Assembly (NCBI GenBank): GCA_034419095.1 | Contig: DAOULQ010000020.1 | Location: forward strand, 1 to 23,183 | Direction of reading: 5' to 3' | Source of the DNA: UBA7937 sp034419095 | GTDB lineage: Bacteria > Chloroflexota > Anaerolineae > UBA7937 | Length of the DNA: 23,183 nt | In this document: in pieces, positions 7,029 through 15,764 of the stretch | How the letters are laid out: each line of letters opens with the position of its first letter | How positions within the stretch are numbered: position 1 is the stretch's first letter | Notes under the pieces: generated by a model | The model's database searches: none | Told to the model about the DNA's origin: nothing | The model's input: the letters and a program-made list of their open reading frames with translations, nothing else | Made by a program: the position numbers and the translations under genes

Positions 7029-8471
7029 ATGGGATACGAAGTCGTCATCGGGATAGAGGTTCACGCCCAACTCCTGACTAAATCGAAGATGTTCTGCGGT
7101 TGCAGCACCGATTATATGGGGGCTCCCCCTAATACCCATGTCTGTCCCGTCTGCCTGGGGATGCCCGGGGTGCTCCCGGTCATCAACCGGAAGGCTGTGG
7201 AGTATACTATCATGACCGGCCTGGCCCTCAACTGCCAAGTCCCCGAGGCTACCAAGTGGGATCGAAAGAACTACCACTACCCCGATCTACCCAAAGGTTA
7301 CCAGATATCTCAGTACGATCTCCCGCTCACCCGCGATGGCTGGTTGGAGATAGATCTCGACGGAGAGTGGAAACGGATCGGCATCCGACGGGTCCACCTG
7401 GAGGAGGACACGGCCAAGTTGTTCCACGAGGAGGGGTATGCCTTGGTGGACTTCAACCGCTCCGGGGTGCCCCTCTTGGAGATCGTCAGCGAGCCCGACC
7501 TCCGTTCCATAGAGGAGGTTCGCCAATACGTGACCAAGTTGCGCACTATACTGAGGTATCTGGGCGTCAGTTCCGGAGACATGGAGAAAGGAGCGATGCG
7601 GTTCGAGGCCAATATATCTTTGCGGCTGCGGGGTGGTGAGGAGTACGGTACGCGGGTGGAGATCAAGAACCTCAATAGTTTCCGCGCCGTTCTTAACTCC
7701 TTGAAATACGAGATAGAGCGACAGAAAGAGATCCTCCAATCGGGGGGGGAGATCAAGCAGGAGACGATGGGTTGGGATGAGGTTCGAGGGGTCACCATAC
7801 CCCAAAGGAGTAAAGAGTACGCCCACGACTATCGTTACTTCCCAGAGCCAGACCTACCCCCCTTGGAATTAAAGAGAGCATGGATAGAGACCATAAAGGC
7901 TCGACTCCCTGAACTTCCCGATGCCAAGCGGGAGAGGTTCGTAGAGGAATATGGTCTCTCGGAGTACGATGTCGAGGTGCTTACCGCTGAGAGGGCTGTA
8001 GCCGACTATTTCGAGGAATGCCTAGAGCACTATTCCCACCCCAAGGAGGTAAGTAACTGGGTTACGGGTGAACTTTTCAGATTGCTCAAAAGCGATAGCA
8101 TCGAGATCGAGAGGAGCAAAGTTAGCCCCGTCCATCTGGGGGCACTCCTTAAATTGGTAGGAGAAGGCACGATAAGTAGCAGCATGGCCAAGGAGGTCTT
8201 GGAGGAGTCGTTCAAGACCGGCCGAGAACCTCGGACGATCGTGGAGTTGAAAGGCCTAGCTCAGATCAGCGATGCTGACCAACTAGCAACTGTCGTTGAC
8301 CAAGTGCTTGAAGAGAACCCCAAGCCAGTTGCCGACTACCTGGGGGGCAAGGAGGGGGCCCTGCGTTATCTGGTGGGCCAGGTGATGAAAGCCAGCAGGG
8401 GGAAGGCGAACCCAAGCCTGGCCAACGAACTCTTGAAAAAGAGTTTGAGGGAGATGGCCCGGAATAGGTAA
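7029..8471 (+). CDS. gatB: Asp-tRNA(Asn)/Glu-tRNA(Gln) amidotransferase subunit GatB
   Basis: The 480-residue GatB is complete. It starts MGYEVVIGIEVHAQLLTKSK, and its zinc site is visible as Cys23, Cys25, Cys39 and Cys42 (CGC and VCPVC). The conserved KNYHYPDLPKGYQISQYD stretch at about 80-97 and the FNRSGVPLLEIVSEPD stretch at about 142-158 form the kinase-like active site. The C-terminal roughly 150 residues are the helical and YqeY-like tail that holds the tRNA elbow. GatB phosphorylates the mischarged Glu- or Asp-tRNA and transfers ammonia arriving from GatA. The ATG at 7029 follows TTTAGGA at 7017-7023. It lies about 2.4 kb downstream of gatA, behind three metabolic genes. Confidence 0.97.
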   Translation: MGYEVVIGIEVHAQLLTKSKMFCGCSTDYMGAPPNTHVCPVCLGMPGVLPVINRKAVEYTIMTGLALNCQVPEATKWDRKNYHYPDLPKGYQISQYDLPLTRDGWLEIDLDGEWKRIGIRRVHLEEDTAKLFHEEGYALVDFNRSGVPLLEIVSEPDLRSIEEVRQYVTKLRTILRYLGVSSGDMEKGAMRFEANISLRLRGGEEYGTRVEIKNLNSFRAVLNSLKYEIERQKEILQSGGEIKQETMGWDEVRGVTIPQRSKEYAHDYRYFPEPDLPPLELKRAWIETIKARLPELPDAKRERFVEEYGLSEYDVEVLTAERAVADYFEECLEHYSHPKEVSNWVTGELFRLLKSDSIEIERSKVSPVHLGALLKLVGEGTISSSMAKEVLEESFKTGREPRTIVELKGLAQISDADQLATVVDQVLEENPKPVADYLGGKEGALRYLVGQVMKASRGKANPSLANELLKKSLREMARNR

Positions 8472-8510
8472 TGGCTGGGGCCGTGCCCGGTATCTAAAGA
8501 AGAGGCGACC

Positions 8511-8533
8511 ATCGAAAGGAGAGATCCTTCGAT
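8511..8533 (+). other. GAGA-loop hairpin before glutamate dehydrogenase
   Basis: ATCGAAAGGA (8511-8520) pairs with TCCTTCGAT (8525-8533), a 9-bp stem with one bulged A, closed by the GNRA-type tetraloop GAGA (8521-8524). No T-run follows, so it is not a standard terminator. It ends 16 bases before the gdh ribosome binding site and could stabilise the gdh message after processing. No clear promoter was found in 8472-8560. Confidence 0.5.
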
Positions 8534-8560
8534 AGCCAATTAATTCACAAGGAGGCGAGA

Positions 8561-9829
8561 ATGACACAGGAGAAAGAAAACCCCTATGAGATCGCAGTGA
8601 AGCAGTTCGACAATGCGGTACGGCATCTGCCGGACATCAAAGCCGGGATCGTGGATGTGCTCCGTCTGCCTAAGCGGGAACTGACGGTGAACTTCCCAGT
8701 CTATATGGACGATGGCTCGGTCAGGGTGTTCACCGGGTATCGGGTACATCACAGTACCGTGCGGGGGCCCACCAAGGGTGGTATTCGCTATCACCCTGAT
8801 GTCACCCTGGATGAGGTGCGGGCCTTGGCTATGTTGATGACCTGGAAATGCGCCGTGGTAGGCCTTCCTTTTGGCGGAGCCAAAGGGGGCGTGGTCTGCA
8901 AACCTGAAGAGATGTCGATGAACGAACTGGAAAACCTCACCCGCCGCTACGCCACGGAGATCTCCGTCCTCATGAGCCCCGAGGGGGACATCCCGGCGCC
9001 TGATGTGAATACCGATGCGCAGATCATGGCCTGGATCATGGATACCTACAGTATGCACAAGGGGTATTCCGTCCCCGCGGTGGTCACAGGAAAGCCGATC
9101 GGTATCGGTGGCTCTCTAGGTAGGAGGGATGCTACAGGGCGTGGGGTGGCGATCTGCACCCGGGAGGTCTTAAAGCACCTAGATATGGATCCAAAAGAGT
9201 GCAGCGCCGCTGTGCAGGGCTTTGGCAAGGTCGGGGGGGCCGTTGCTCTAAATCTATCTCGCCTGGGTGTTAGGGTGGTACTGGTATCCGACATCAAGGG
9301 GTGTATCTTTAACCCAGCCGGGCTTGATATCCCTTACTTGCGGGGCATCAAGGATAGATTTGGGGTGGTGGACCGGTCGAAATTGAAGGGTGTAGAGGAG
9401 CTAACGGGTTCATCTTGGATCGAGCAGGAGGTGGATATTCTAGTTCCTGCTGCATTGGAGGGACAAGTCACCGGTGAAACGGCGACAAAGATAAAAGACA
9501 AGGTGAAGATCCTCGTAGAGGCAGCCAACGGCCCCACCACCCCCGAAGCGGATGCCATCCTCCACGACAAAGGGGTCTTTGTGATCCCGGACATCCTTTG
9601 CAACGCCGGCGGCGTCACCGTCTCCTACTTCGAGTGGGTGCAGGGGCTCCAATTCTTCTTCTGGAGCGAGGAAGAGATAAACAGGCGGTTGGAAGAGATC
9701 ATGGTGCGGAGTTTCAACCATGTCCTTGGGATGTCCCAGGAGAAGAATGTCGATATGCGTGTGGCGGCCTATATCCTAGCCATCAGTCGAGTGGCGGAGG
9801 CCACCATGACCAGGGGGATATACCCCTAA
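8561..9829 (+). CDS. gdhA: Glutamate dehydrogenase, hexameric type
   Basis: The 422-residue protein matches the short hexameric glutamate dehydrogenases of archaea and thermophilic bacteria. Lys72 in GPTKGGIRYHP and Lys96 in TWKCAV bind substrate, Lys108 in LPFGGAKGG is the catalytic lysine, and Asp148 in PAPDVNT is the second catalytic residue. The Rossmann motif GFGKVGG is at 220-226, and the acidic Asp244 at the end of the second strand suggests NAD rather than NADP preference (inference). It interconverts glutamate with 2-oxoglutarate and ammonia in the cytosol. The start is firm: AAGGAGG at 8549-8555 lies 5 bases before ATG. Together with ald it makes ammonia and amino-group handling a theme of this stretch, which also supplies glutamate for tRNA amidation. 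Confidence 0.97.
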   Translation: MTQEKENPYEIAVKQFDNAVRHLPDIKAGIVDVLRLPKRELTVNFPVYMDDGSVRVFTGYRVHHSTVRGPTKGGIRYHPDVTLDEVRALAMLMTWKCAVVGLPFGGAKGGVVCKPEEMSMNELENLTRRYATEISVLMSPEGDIPAPDVNTDAQIMAWIMDTYSMHKGYSVPAVVTGKPIGIGGSLGRRDATGRGVAICTREVLKHLDMDPKECSAAVQGFGKVGGAVALNLSRLGVRVVLVSDIKGCIFNPAGLDIPYLRGIKDRFGVVDRSKLKGVEELTGSSWIEQEVDILVPAALEGQVTGETATKIKDKVKILVEAANGPTTPEADAILHDKGVFVIPDILCNAGGVTVSYFEWVQGLQFFFWSEEEINRRLEEIMVRSFNHVLGMSQEKNVDMRVAAYILAISRVAEATMTRGIYP

Positions 9830-9855
9830 CGATTCCGTCTTCCCCAAACCGTGGA

Positions 9856-9879
9856 GGGGCGGGCATAAAAGCCCGCCCT
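9856..9879. terminator. GC-rich palindrome after gdhA, probable terminator or dispersed repeat
   Basis: GGGGCGGGC (9856-9864) and GCCCGCCCT (9871-9879) form a 9-bp stem (one G-U at the base) with an ATAAAA loop, 27 bases after the gdhA stop. The T-tract that follows is poor (CTGTTTCG from 9884). The compact GGGCGGGC-loop-GCCCGCCC form is the sort often repeated between genes in some bacteria, so it may be a REP-like element; only one copy is in this window. Confidence 0.6.
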
Positions 9880-9886
9880 ACTCTGT

Positions 9887-9915
9887 TTCGTCCCCAGCCT
9901 GGCATGTGATATACT
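9887..9915 (+). promoter_or_regulatory. Candidate promoter for the rlmD-type gene
   Basis: TTCGTC (9887-9892), a 17-base spacer, and TATACT (9910-9915) preceded by TGA, giving an extended -10. The predicted start near 9922 would leave only about 9 bases before the ATG, with the AGGGG site at the very 5' end. This is tight, so the call is moderate. Confidence 0.4.
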
Positions 9916-9930
9916 TGCTAAGGGGACCAT

Positions 9931-11178
9931 ATGCCCATCCGCTTGCAGTTGACAGCGATGGCCCATGGCGGTGAGGCCTTGGGCCGTCATGAGGGGAAGG
10001 TAATCTTCGTCCCTTACGCCTTGCCGGGGGAAGAGGTAGTCGTAGAGATCGTCCAAGATAAAGGCCGGTACGCTCGAGCCCGACTCTTGGAGGTGGTGCG
10101 TCCTTCCCCGGATAGGGTAGAGCCTCGGTGCCCCCATTTCGGAACCTGTGGGGGCTGCCAGTGGCAGCATATGGCCTACGGGGCCCAATTGCGCTTTAAG
10201 GAAGAGATACTGCGCGATCAACTGGAGCGGATCGGCGGGGTCTCGAAGCCTCCGGTCAAACCCTCTCTGGGGGCTCACGACCCTTGGTTCTACCGAAATC
10301 ACGTTCAGTTTCACTTGGATGAGGAGGGGCGTCTGGGCTTTCTTGCCTTTCGAGGTTGGGAAGTGGTCCCCATCGAGGTCTGCTACATCATGCACCCTCT
10401 TATAGAGGAGGTTTTTCGCGCTCTTGATTTGGCCTTCCCCCAATTGGAGAGGGTCTCCATCAAGGTGGGCACTAGGACAGGGCAGAAACTTCTTATTCTG
10501 GAGATGGAGGAGGATCTGATCCCCGTTTTGGAGGTGGATGAGCCCCTCTCTTGTGTGGAGTTCCTCCCAGATGGGACGCTCCTCACCCTGGTGGGGGATA
10601 GTCACATCGTAGAGGAGGTAGGGGAGAGGTGCTTCCGTATCTCGGCTGCCAGTTTTTTCCAGGTGAATACAGAGCAACTGGAGCGACTGATAGAGGTGGT
10701 GCGGGAGTATCTGGCCCCGGAGGGTGACGAGGTTCTCCTCGACGCCTATTGTGGGGTAGGAACCTTCGGTCTATCCCTGGCCGGGGAGGTAGGCCAGGTA
10801 ATAGGTGTCGAGGAGAGCGATAGCGCCCTCGCCGATGCCCGGTTCAACGCCCAGTACGCAAGTATCCCTGTGGGAGAGGGGGAAAACGCGGAATTCATCG
10901 GGGGGCGGGTAGAAGATACCCTGCCTGACTTGGCGAAGGTCGATGTGGTTATTCTCGATCCTCCCCGCCAAGGCTGCGAAAGGGAGGCTATCATCCACCT
11001 AGTGAGGCTTGCTCCCGGCAAGATCATCTACGTCTCCTGCGACCCGGCCACCCTGGCCAGGGATATCAAGCGTCTGAGAGAGGGTGGCTACCATCTGGTC
11101 GAAGCCCAACTCGTGGATATGTTCCCCCAGACCTATCATATAGAAGCCGTAGCCCTTCTAGAGCGGTCAGCCCCTTGA
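9931..11178 (+). CDS. rlmD: 23S rRNA/tRNA m5U methyltransferase, RlmD/RumA type
   Basis: A 415-residue protein with an N-terminal TRAM domain (about 1-58), a 4Fe-4S cluster site made of Cys67, Cys73, Cys76 (CPHFGTCGGC) and Cys151, and a C-terminal Rossmann methyltransferase domain. DAYCGVGTFG at 271-280 binds S-adenosylmethionine, DPPR is at 343-346, the nucleophile is Cys370 in VSCDPATLARD, and the general base is Glu405 in HIEAVALL. The cluster ligands and catalytic pair match E. coli RumA (RlmD), which methylates U1939 of 23S rRNA. Many bacteria carry one such enzyme with a different uridine target, so the site modified here is uncertain. ATG at 9931 follows AGGGG at 9921-9925. Its stop codon lies within the -35 box of the next promoter. 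Confidence 0.9.
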   Translation: MPIRLQLTAMAHGGEALGRHEGKVIFVPYALPGEEVVVEIVQDKGRYARARLLEVVRPSPDRVEPRCPHFGTCGGCQWQHMAYGAQLRFKEEILRDQLERIGGVSKPPVKPSLGAHDPWFYRNHVQFHLDEEGRLGFLAFRGWEVVPIEVCYIMHPLIEEVFRALDLAFPQLERVSIKVGTRTGQKLLILEMEEDLIPVLEVDEPLSCVEFLPDGTLLTLVGDSHIVEEVGERCFRISAASFFQVNTEQLERLIEVVREYLAPEGDEVLLDAYCGVGTFGLSLAGEVGQVIGVEESDSALADARFNAQYASIPVGEGENAEFIGGRVEDTLPDLAKVDVVILDPPRQGCEREAIIHLVRLAPGKIIYVSCDPATLARDIKRLREGGYHLVEAQLVDMFPQTYHIEAVALLERSAP

Positions 11179-11203
11179 CATCCACGCTACTGGAAATTAT
11201 ATT
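11175..11203 (+). promoter_or_regulatory. Strong sigma-70 promoter for def, overlapping the rlmD stop
   Basis: Consensus TTGACA (11175-11180), exact 17-base spacer, TATATT (11198-11203). The rlmD stop TGA (11176-11178) is part of the -35 element. Transcription would begin near 11210, about 20 bases before the def GTG. Confidence 0.8.
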
Positions 11204-11231
11204 TTGGGTTGCCTATCCTTCTGGAGGTTAA

Positions 11232-11756
11232 GTGGCTGTAAGGCGGATCTTGCAGGCCGATAAGATAGTAGTTCGCCAGAAGGCTAAGAAGGTGAGGGAT
11301 TTTGGCCCTTCCCTTAAGGCTCTGGTGGACGATATGGTGGAGACGATGCGCGCCGCCCCAGGGATCGGACTGGCGGCTCCCCAAATCGGCGTTCCCCTGC
11401 GAGTTATCGTGGTCGAGTTGCCTCAGGTGGAGGGTGAAGAAGACCTACAGCGTGGGAAACTCTTCGTCATCTGTAACCCCGAAGTGGTGAAATCCTGGGG
11501 AGAGGCAGAGGGAGACGAAGGGTGTTTATCCCTACCAGGCTATGTGGGGGAGGTGAAGCGAGCGAGCAGGGTGACGGTGAAAGGTCAGGATCTCAAGGGC
11601 AAAAAGATCAGGGTTAAGGCCCAAGGCCTTTTGGCTCGGGCCTTGCAGCATGAGATGGATCATCTTAACGGGATGCTTTTCACCGCTCGATTGGAAAGTA
11701 TAGATAAACTCCGTCGGCTGGAAAAGGCTGAAGAAGAGGCGGAATTGGCTATCTAG
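11232..11756 (+). CDS. def: Peptide deformylase
   Basis: The 174-residue enzyme removes the formyl group from the N-terminal methionine of new proteins. All three family motifs are intact: GIGLAAPQIG (44-53), EGCLSLPG (96-103, with metal ligand Cys98) and QHEMDHLNG (139-147, with metal ligands His140 and His144 and catalytic Glu141). The start is GTG at 11232, preceded by TGGAGG at 11222-11227. The C-terminal helix is rich in Glu and Lys, as in many type 1 enzymes. No methionyl-tRNA formyltransferase gene is next to it here, unlike the common def-fmt pair. It has its own strong promoter. Only 23 bases separate it from the convergent membrane protein gene, with no terminator visible in between. 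Confidence 0.97.
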   Translation: MAVRRILQADKIVVRQKAKKVRDFGPSLKALVDDMVETMRAAPGIGLAAPQIGVPLRVIVVELPQVEGEEDLQRGKLFVICNPEVVKSWGEAEGDEGCLSLPGYVGEVKRASRVTVKGQDLKGKKIRVKAQGLLARALQHEMDHLNGMLFTARLESIDKLRRLEKAEEEAELAI

Positions 11757-11779
11757 CCCCAACTTAAGAGAAGGGGTAT

Positions 11780-12916
11780 CTATTCAGAGACCTTTTCGGT
11801 CTCCGGTTTCTCCTCTAGCGATATCTCTTCCAGGGGGAGGGTGGGTTGGACCAAGGCTTCATTTGTCTGGAGGAATTTCCGGTATAGGTATCCCCCCAAG
11901 ATGCGCGTGCTGCCTAGCACTGGGGCCGCTAGGAAGATGCCCAGGATTCCCCCTATCATCGCCCCACCGATAGCCCCCAAGATGACCACCATAGGGTGTA
12001 GGTTAACGCTCCTTCCGATGATGCGGGGCACCAGGAAGTTGTTCTCCACCTGTTGAATGGCTACGTAGAGGCCAGCCACCAGGAGAGCGAACCAACCATT
12101 GCTCAGAGCCAGATGCTCTGAGCCTAGGAAGAAGGCCAGGGCCACAGCCGGCAGGGCAGCCAAGGCGGGCCCCAAGTTGGGGATTATCTCCAAGATCCCG
12201 GCTACTACCCCTAGGAGCAAGGCGTTCTTCACCCCCACGATCCACATAGTGACCGCGGTGATACCTCCCACTGCCGAGGAGAGGATGATTTGACCCCGGA
12301 GGAAGGAGTCCCATATCTCGCCTATCTCTTCCATCAGTTGGCTCAACTCTTCCCGATATTCAGGAGGGGCCAATCCTTCGAGGTAAGAGGTGATCTGGTT
12401 TGCATCTTTGAGGAGGTAGAAGGAGATGATGAGGATAAAGATAAGCCAAAGGGCGCTGTGGGCTGCTCCCCGCAAAATAGTCACCGATTGAGAAGCCAGG
12501 GAGCCCACAAGGGTAGCCAACTCGCCTTGGATATCTACGAAGACGCGGTAGAGATCGATGGAAAAACCGAGGAACTCCACCGTCCTATACCTAACTATGA
12601 GTTGGCGAAGGCTCTCGAGGATGGCTATGAAGTCCACGTCAATGGAGATGAGTTGTTGTACTAGAGGGGGAACCAGTATGGAGGGGATAGCCACAAGGGC
12701 GGATATGAGGAGGAGGTAAACTATGATGGTGGCTCCCGTGCGGGAAAGTTTGACTTTCCTTAGGAGACCTACCAAGGGGTTGAGGATGTAGGCTAAAAGC
12801 ACCGCCAGGGCCAGAGGCGCTAACACCGAGCGGACTCGGTAAAGAACCAAGCCCCCAAATATCATAGCGCCGGCCGCTATCAACCGTTTGGCTTGAGGGC
12901 TCCAGGGCTTGGACAA
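11780..12916 (-). CDS. AI-2E/PerM family membrane transporter
   Basis: A polytopic membrane protein of about 378 residues with the AI-2E (DUF20, PerM/YdgG) pattern: two hydrophobic segments near the N-terminus, a 65-residue less hydrophobic region with IDVDFIAILESLRQLIVRY, then a central permease-like block ending with LLGVVAGILEIIPNLGPALA and a final GGAMIGGILGIFLAAPV segment. Family members have been linked to autoinducer-2 export, Na+/H+ antiport and other export roles, so the substrate is not known. I prefer the TTG start at 12916 because AGGAGG (12927 to 12922 on the minus strand) is 5 bases before it; in-frame ATG at 12937 and TTG at 12964 lack a ribosome binding site. It lies 60 bases downstream of the calcium ATPase and is probably in its transcript. 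Confidence 0.85.
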   Translation of the reverse strand: MSKPWSPQAKRLIAAGAMIFGGLVLYRVRSVLAPLALAVLLAYILNPLVGLLRKVKLSRTGATIIVYLLLISALVAIPSILVPPLVQQLISIDVDFIAILESLRQLIVRYRTVEFLGFSIDLYRVFVDIQGELATLVGSLASQSVTILRGAAHSALWLIFILIISFYLLKDANQITSYLEGLAPPEYREELSQLMEEIGEIWDSFLRGQIILSSAVGGITAVTMWIVGVKNALLLGVVAGILEIIPNLGPALAALPAVALAFFLGSEHLALSNGWFALLVAGLYVAIQQVENNFLVPRIIGRSVNLHPMVVILGAIGGAMIGGILGIFLAAPVLGSTRILGGYLYRKFLQTNEALVQPTLPLEEISLEEKPETEKVSE

Positions 12917-12976
12917 AGAGGCCTCCTCTCCCCCCATTCTACAACACTCTTGCCCTGTTAGCAAGGTAGAGGCGGT

Positions 12977-15694
12977 TTAGAGACGTTGCCGTCGGAGGAA
13001 GAGTTTAGTGATCTCGGCGACGACGGAGGGAGAGAGAAGCAAGGGGGTCATCACCGCCCACTCCTTCCAGCCCAAAAAGGCGGTGTCGAATATCGGATCC
13101 AGGAAGGGGAGATAGATTATCGCCAGAAGAATGGCCAGAGAGGCTAGAACCGCCCATTGCATATATCGGTTGGAGAGAGGGCCGATGGACCAGACAGAGT
13201 ACCGCTCCGAACGGGAGGTGTAGGCTCGCAGGAGCTCTGAGATGGATAGAGTGGCGAAAGCCATGGTCTGGGCTGCCGAGAGATTGCTGGGGAACCAGTC
13301 GAGCCCCACCCTAAAGGTGATAAGAGTGATGGTGGTAATGGCGATCCCCTGGATGATGATCCCCCAACGCATCTCCCGGTTGATGACCGGCTCATCGACA
13401 GGGCGAGGTGACCGCCCCATGATATCTGGCTCTCCCTTCTCCAAGCCTAGGGCCAGGGCCGGAGCCCCATCGGTGACCAGGTTGAGCACCAGAAGTTGAA
13501 TGGCCGTCAGCGGTAGAGGCCAGCCAACCATCATAGCCAGGAAGATGACCAAGATCTCGGCTACATTGCAGGAAAGGAGGTAGAAGACGAACTTGCGGAT
13601 ATTGGAGTAGATGATCCGCCCCTCTTCCACGGCGGAGACGATGCTGGCATAATTGTCGTCGGTGAGTACCATGTCCGATGTCTCTTTAGAGACGTCGGTG
13701 CCGGTGACCCCCATGGCCACACCGATATCGGCCCGCTTTAGGGCGGGGGCGTCGTTTGCCCCATCGCCGGTCATGGCTACCACATGGCCTTTCTCCTTCA
13801 GCGCCTCTACGATCCTTACCTTGTGCTGAGGGGAGACCCGGGCGTAAACATCGAGCTCCTCCACTCGGCCAGCGAACTCTACCTCGTCCATGCGATCCAG
13901 TTCTGCTCCAGTGAGAAGGCCTCTCTCTTTGTGGAGTAGTTCTAAATCCTTGGCGATCGCCATCGCCGTGTCGGGATAGTCGCCCGTGATCATAACCGTG
14001 CGGATCCCTGCCTTTCGGGCCAGGGCGATAGCCTCTCGCACCTCGGGCCTAGGAGGGTCGATCATCCCCAAAAGGCCTACGAAGACGAGATTTTGTTCCA
14101 CCTCATCGGCTTTGGGCTCTTCCGGCAGTTCCTTCAGTCGTCGATAGGCTACCCCCAGCAGGCGGAGGGCTTGGCTAGCCAGAGAGGCGTTTACCTGAGC
14201 TATCTTATCACGCCTTTCTGGGTTCAGCGGCTCCTCCCGACCTTGCAGATAGACTCGGTCGCACAGTTGGAGCACCACATCCGGTGCCCCCTTAATGTAG
14301 GCTACATAACCTTTGGTGGTTGGATCCGGGTGGATGGTGGTCATCCGTTTCCGCTCTGCCTCGAAGGGGATCTCCGCCAGACGGGGCTGAACCTCCTCCA
14401 CCTCTTCTCTCCAGAGCCCTGCCTTGGCTGCGGCTACCACTAACGCCCCCTCAGTGGGGTCGCCCACCAACCGGTAACTCCGCTGGGTATCTAGCCCGCT
14501 GGTCTCCAGATAGGCGTCGTTACAGAGAAGGGCCCCATGTAAAAGGAGTTGGGCTCCGGGGTACTCCTCCAGATCCACTGGCTGGCCATCCCGACGAAAC
14601 TCGCCTTCAGGGTGGTAGCCTTCACCGGTGACCACCAGGAGGTAATCGTCGGCCCAGAGGCGGACCACGACCATCTGGTTTTGGGTCATGGTACCCGTCT
14701 TATCGGCACAGATGATAGTGGCGCTGCCCAAAGTCTCTACCGCGGGCAACTTGCGCAAGAGGGCGTGGCGTTTGATCATCCGCTGCATACCCAGGGCCAG
14801 GACGATAGTGACCACCGCTGGTAAACCCTCGGGTACAGCGGCGATGGCCAGACTCACAGCTACCAGGAACATCTCTAACCACTGGACTCCCCGCAAGAGG
14901 CCGACCAGAAAGACGACCCCACAGACAGAGAGGGCGATGACCCCTAGCCATCTGCCCAGTTGGTTCAACTTCACCTGGAGAGGGGTGGGTTCCTCCTCAT
15001 AAGATTGGATCATCTCGGCGATGAGGCCGATCTGGGTGTGCATCCCCGTGGCGAAGACCACACCCCGCCCCCGGCCGTAGGTGACCAAGGTCCCCATGTA
15101 GGCCGAGTTCCTCCGATCGCCTAGAGGGATCTCTCGGCCGAGAACGACCTCTGCCCTCTTTGGCACGGGTATCGATTCGCCGGTGAGAGGGGCCTCATCG
15201 ATCTGAAGGTTGACACTTTCCACCAACCTCACATCGGCGGGAACGTAATTGCCGCTCTCCAATAGAAGGAGGTCTCCAGGTACTACCTCTCGAGCTGAGA
15301 TGGTGTGGCGATGACCATCGCGGACCACCTGGGCTTCGGGGGCGGTCATTCGCTTGAGGGCTGCCAGCGCCTCCTCTGCTTTGGACTCCTGGACAACGCC
15401 TAGTACCGCATTGAGGATGACGATGGCCAGAATAGCGATCGCTTCGACATAGTCGCCTAGTAGGAAGGAGACTAGGCTGGCGGCGATGAGGATGAGGACC
15501 AAAAAGCTATTGAGCTGGTCCAAGAGCATCCGCCAGAGGCCTGGTCGGGGTACCTCTCGCAACTGGTTAGGTCCATAGCGATCCAGGCGATGGACCGCCT
15601 CCTCGGCGGTGAGCCCTCTCTGGAGGTGAGTAGCGAATTTAGCCGCGACCTCGTTAGCCTCCTGGCTATGCCAGGCCATATCTTTCTCTTCCAT
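12977..15694 (-). CDS. P-type Ca2+-transporting ATPase (type IIA, SERCA-like)
   Basis: The 905-residue pump has all P-type landmarks: LTGES (actuator domain, 171-174), PEGLP in M4 (288-292), phosphorylated Asp331 in DKTGTMT, KGAPD (nucleotide domain), MITGDYP and GDGANDAPALKRADIGVAMG. The calcium ligands known from SERCA appear in context: Glu in PEGLP, Asn and Glu in SCNVAE (M5), Asn, Thr and Asp in LNLVTDG (M6), and Glu in SISELL (M8), which suggests both Ca2+ sites. The N-terminal cation-ATPase domain (about 7-75) is present. It would export Ca2+ from the cytosol across the plasma membrane using ATP. An in-frame ATG at 15679 preceded by a GGAAGA site is an alternative start. It follows pnp by 155 bases on the same strand. 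Confidence 0.93.
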   Translation of the reverse strand: MEEKDMAWHSQEANEVAAKFATHLQRGLTAEEAVHRLDRYGPNQLREVPRPGLWRMLLDQLNSFLVLILIAASLVSFLLGDYVEAIAILAIVILNAVLGVVQESKAEEALAALKRMTAPEAQVVRDGHRHTISAREVVPGDLLLLESGNYVPADVRLVESVNLQIDEAPLTGESIPVPKRAEVVLGREIPLGDRRNSAYMGTLVTYGRGRGVVFATGMHTQIGLIAEMIQSYEEEPTPLQVKLNQLGRWLGVIALSVCGVVFLVGLLRGVQWLEMFLVAVSLAIAAVPEGLPAVVTIVLALGMQRMIKRHALLRKLPAVETLGSATIICADKTGTMTQNQMVVVRLWADDYLLVVTGEGYHPEGEFRRDGQPVDLEEYPGAQLLLHGALLCNDAYLETSGLDTQRSYRLVGDPTEGALVVAAAKAGLWREEVEEVQPRLAEIPFEAERKRMTTIHPDPTTKGYVAYIKGAPDVVLQLCDRVYLQGREEPLNPERRDKIAQVNASLASQALRLLGVAYRRLKELPEEPKADEVEQNLVFVGLLGMIDPPRPEVREAIALARKAGIRTVMITGDYPDTAMAIAKDLELLHKERGLLTGAELDRMDEVEFAGRVEELDVYARVSPQHKVRIVEALKEKGHVVAMTGDGANDAPALKRADIGVAMGVTGTDVSKETSDMVLTDDNYASIVSAVEEGRIIYSNIRKFVFYLLSCNVAEILVIFLAMMVGWPLPLTAIQLLVLNLVTDGAPALALGLEKGEPDIMGRSPRPVDEPVINREMRWGIIIQGIAITTITLITFRVGLDWFPSNLSAAQTMAFATLSISELLRAYTSRSERYSVWSIGPLSNRYMQWAVLASLAILLAIIYLPFLDPIFDTAFLGWKEWAVMTPLLLSPSVVAEITKLFLRRQRL

Positions 15695-15764
15695 GAGCGA
15701 AAGAAGCGCAAGAAAAGGACGTCGCTACAGGAGCTACGTCAACCCTTCATACTCATAAGTTTCT

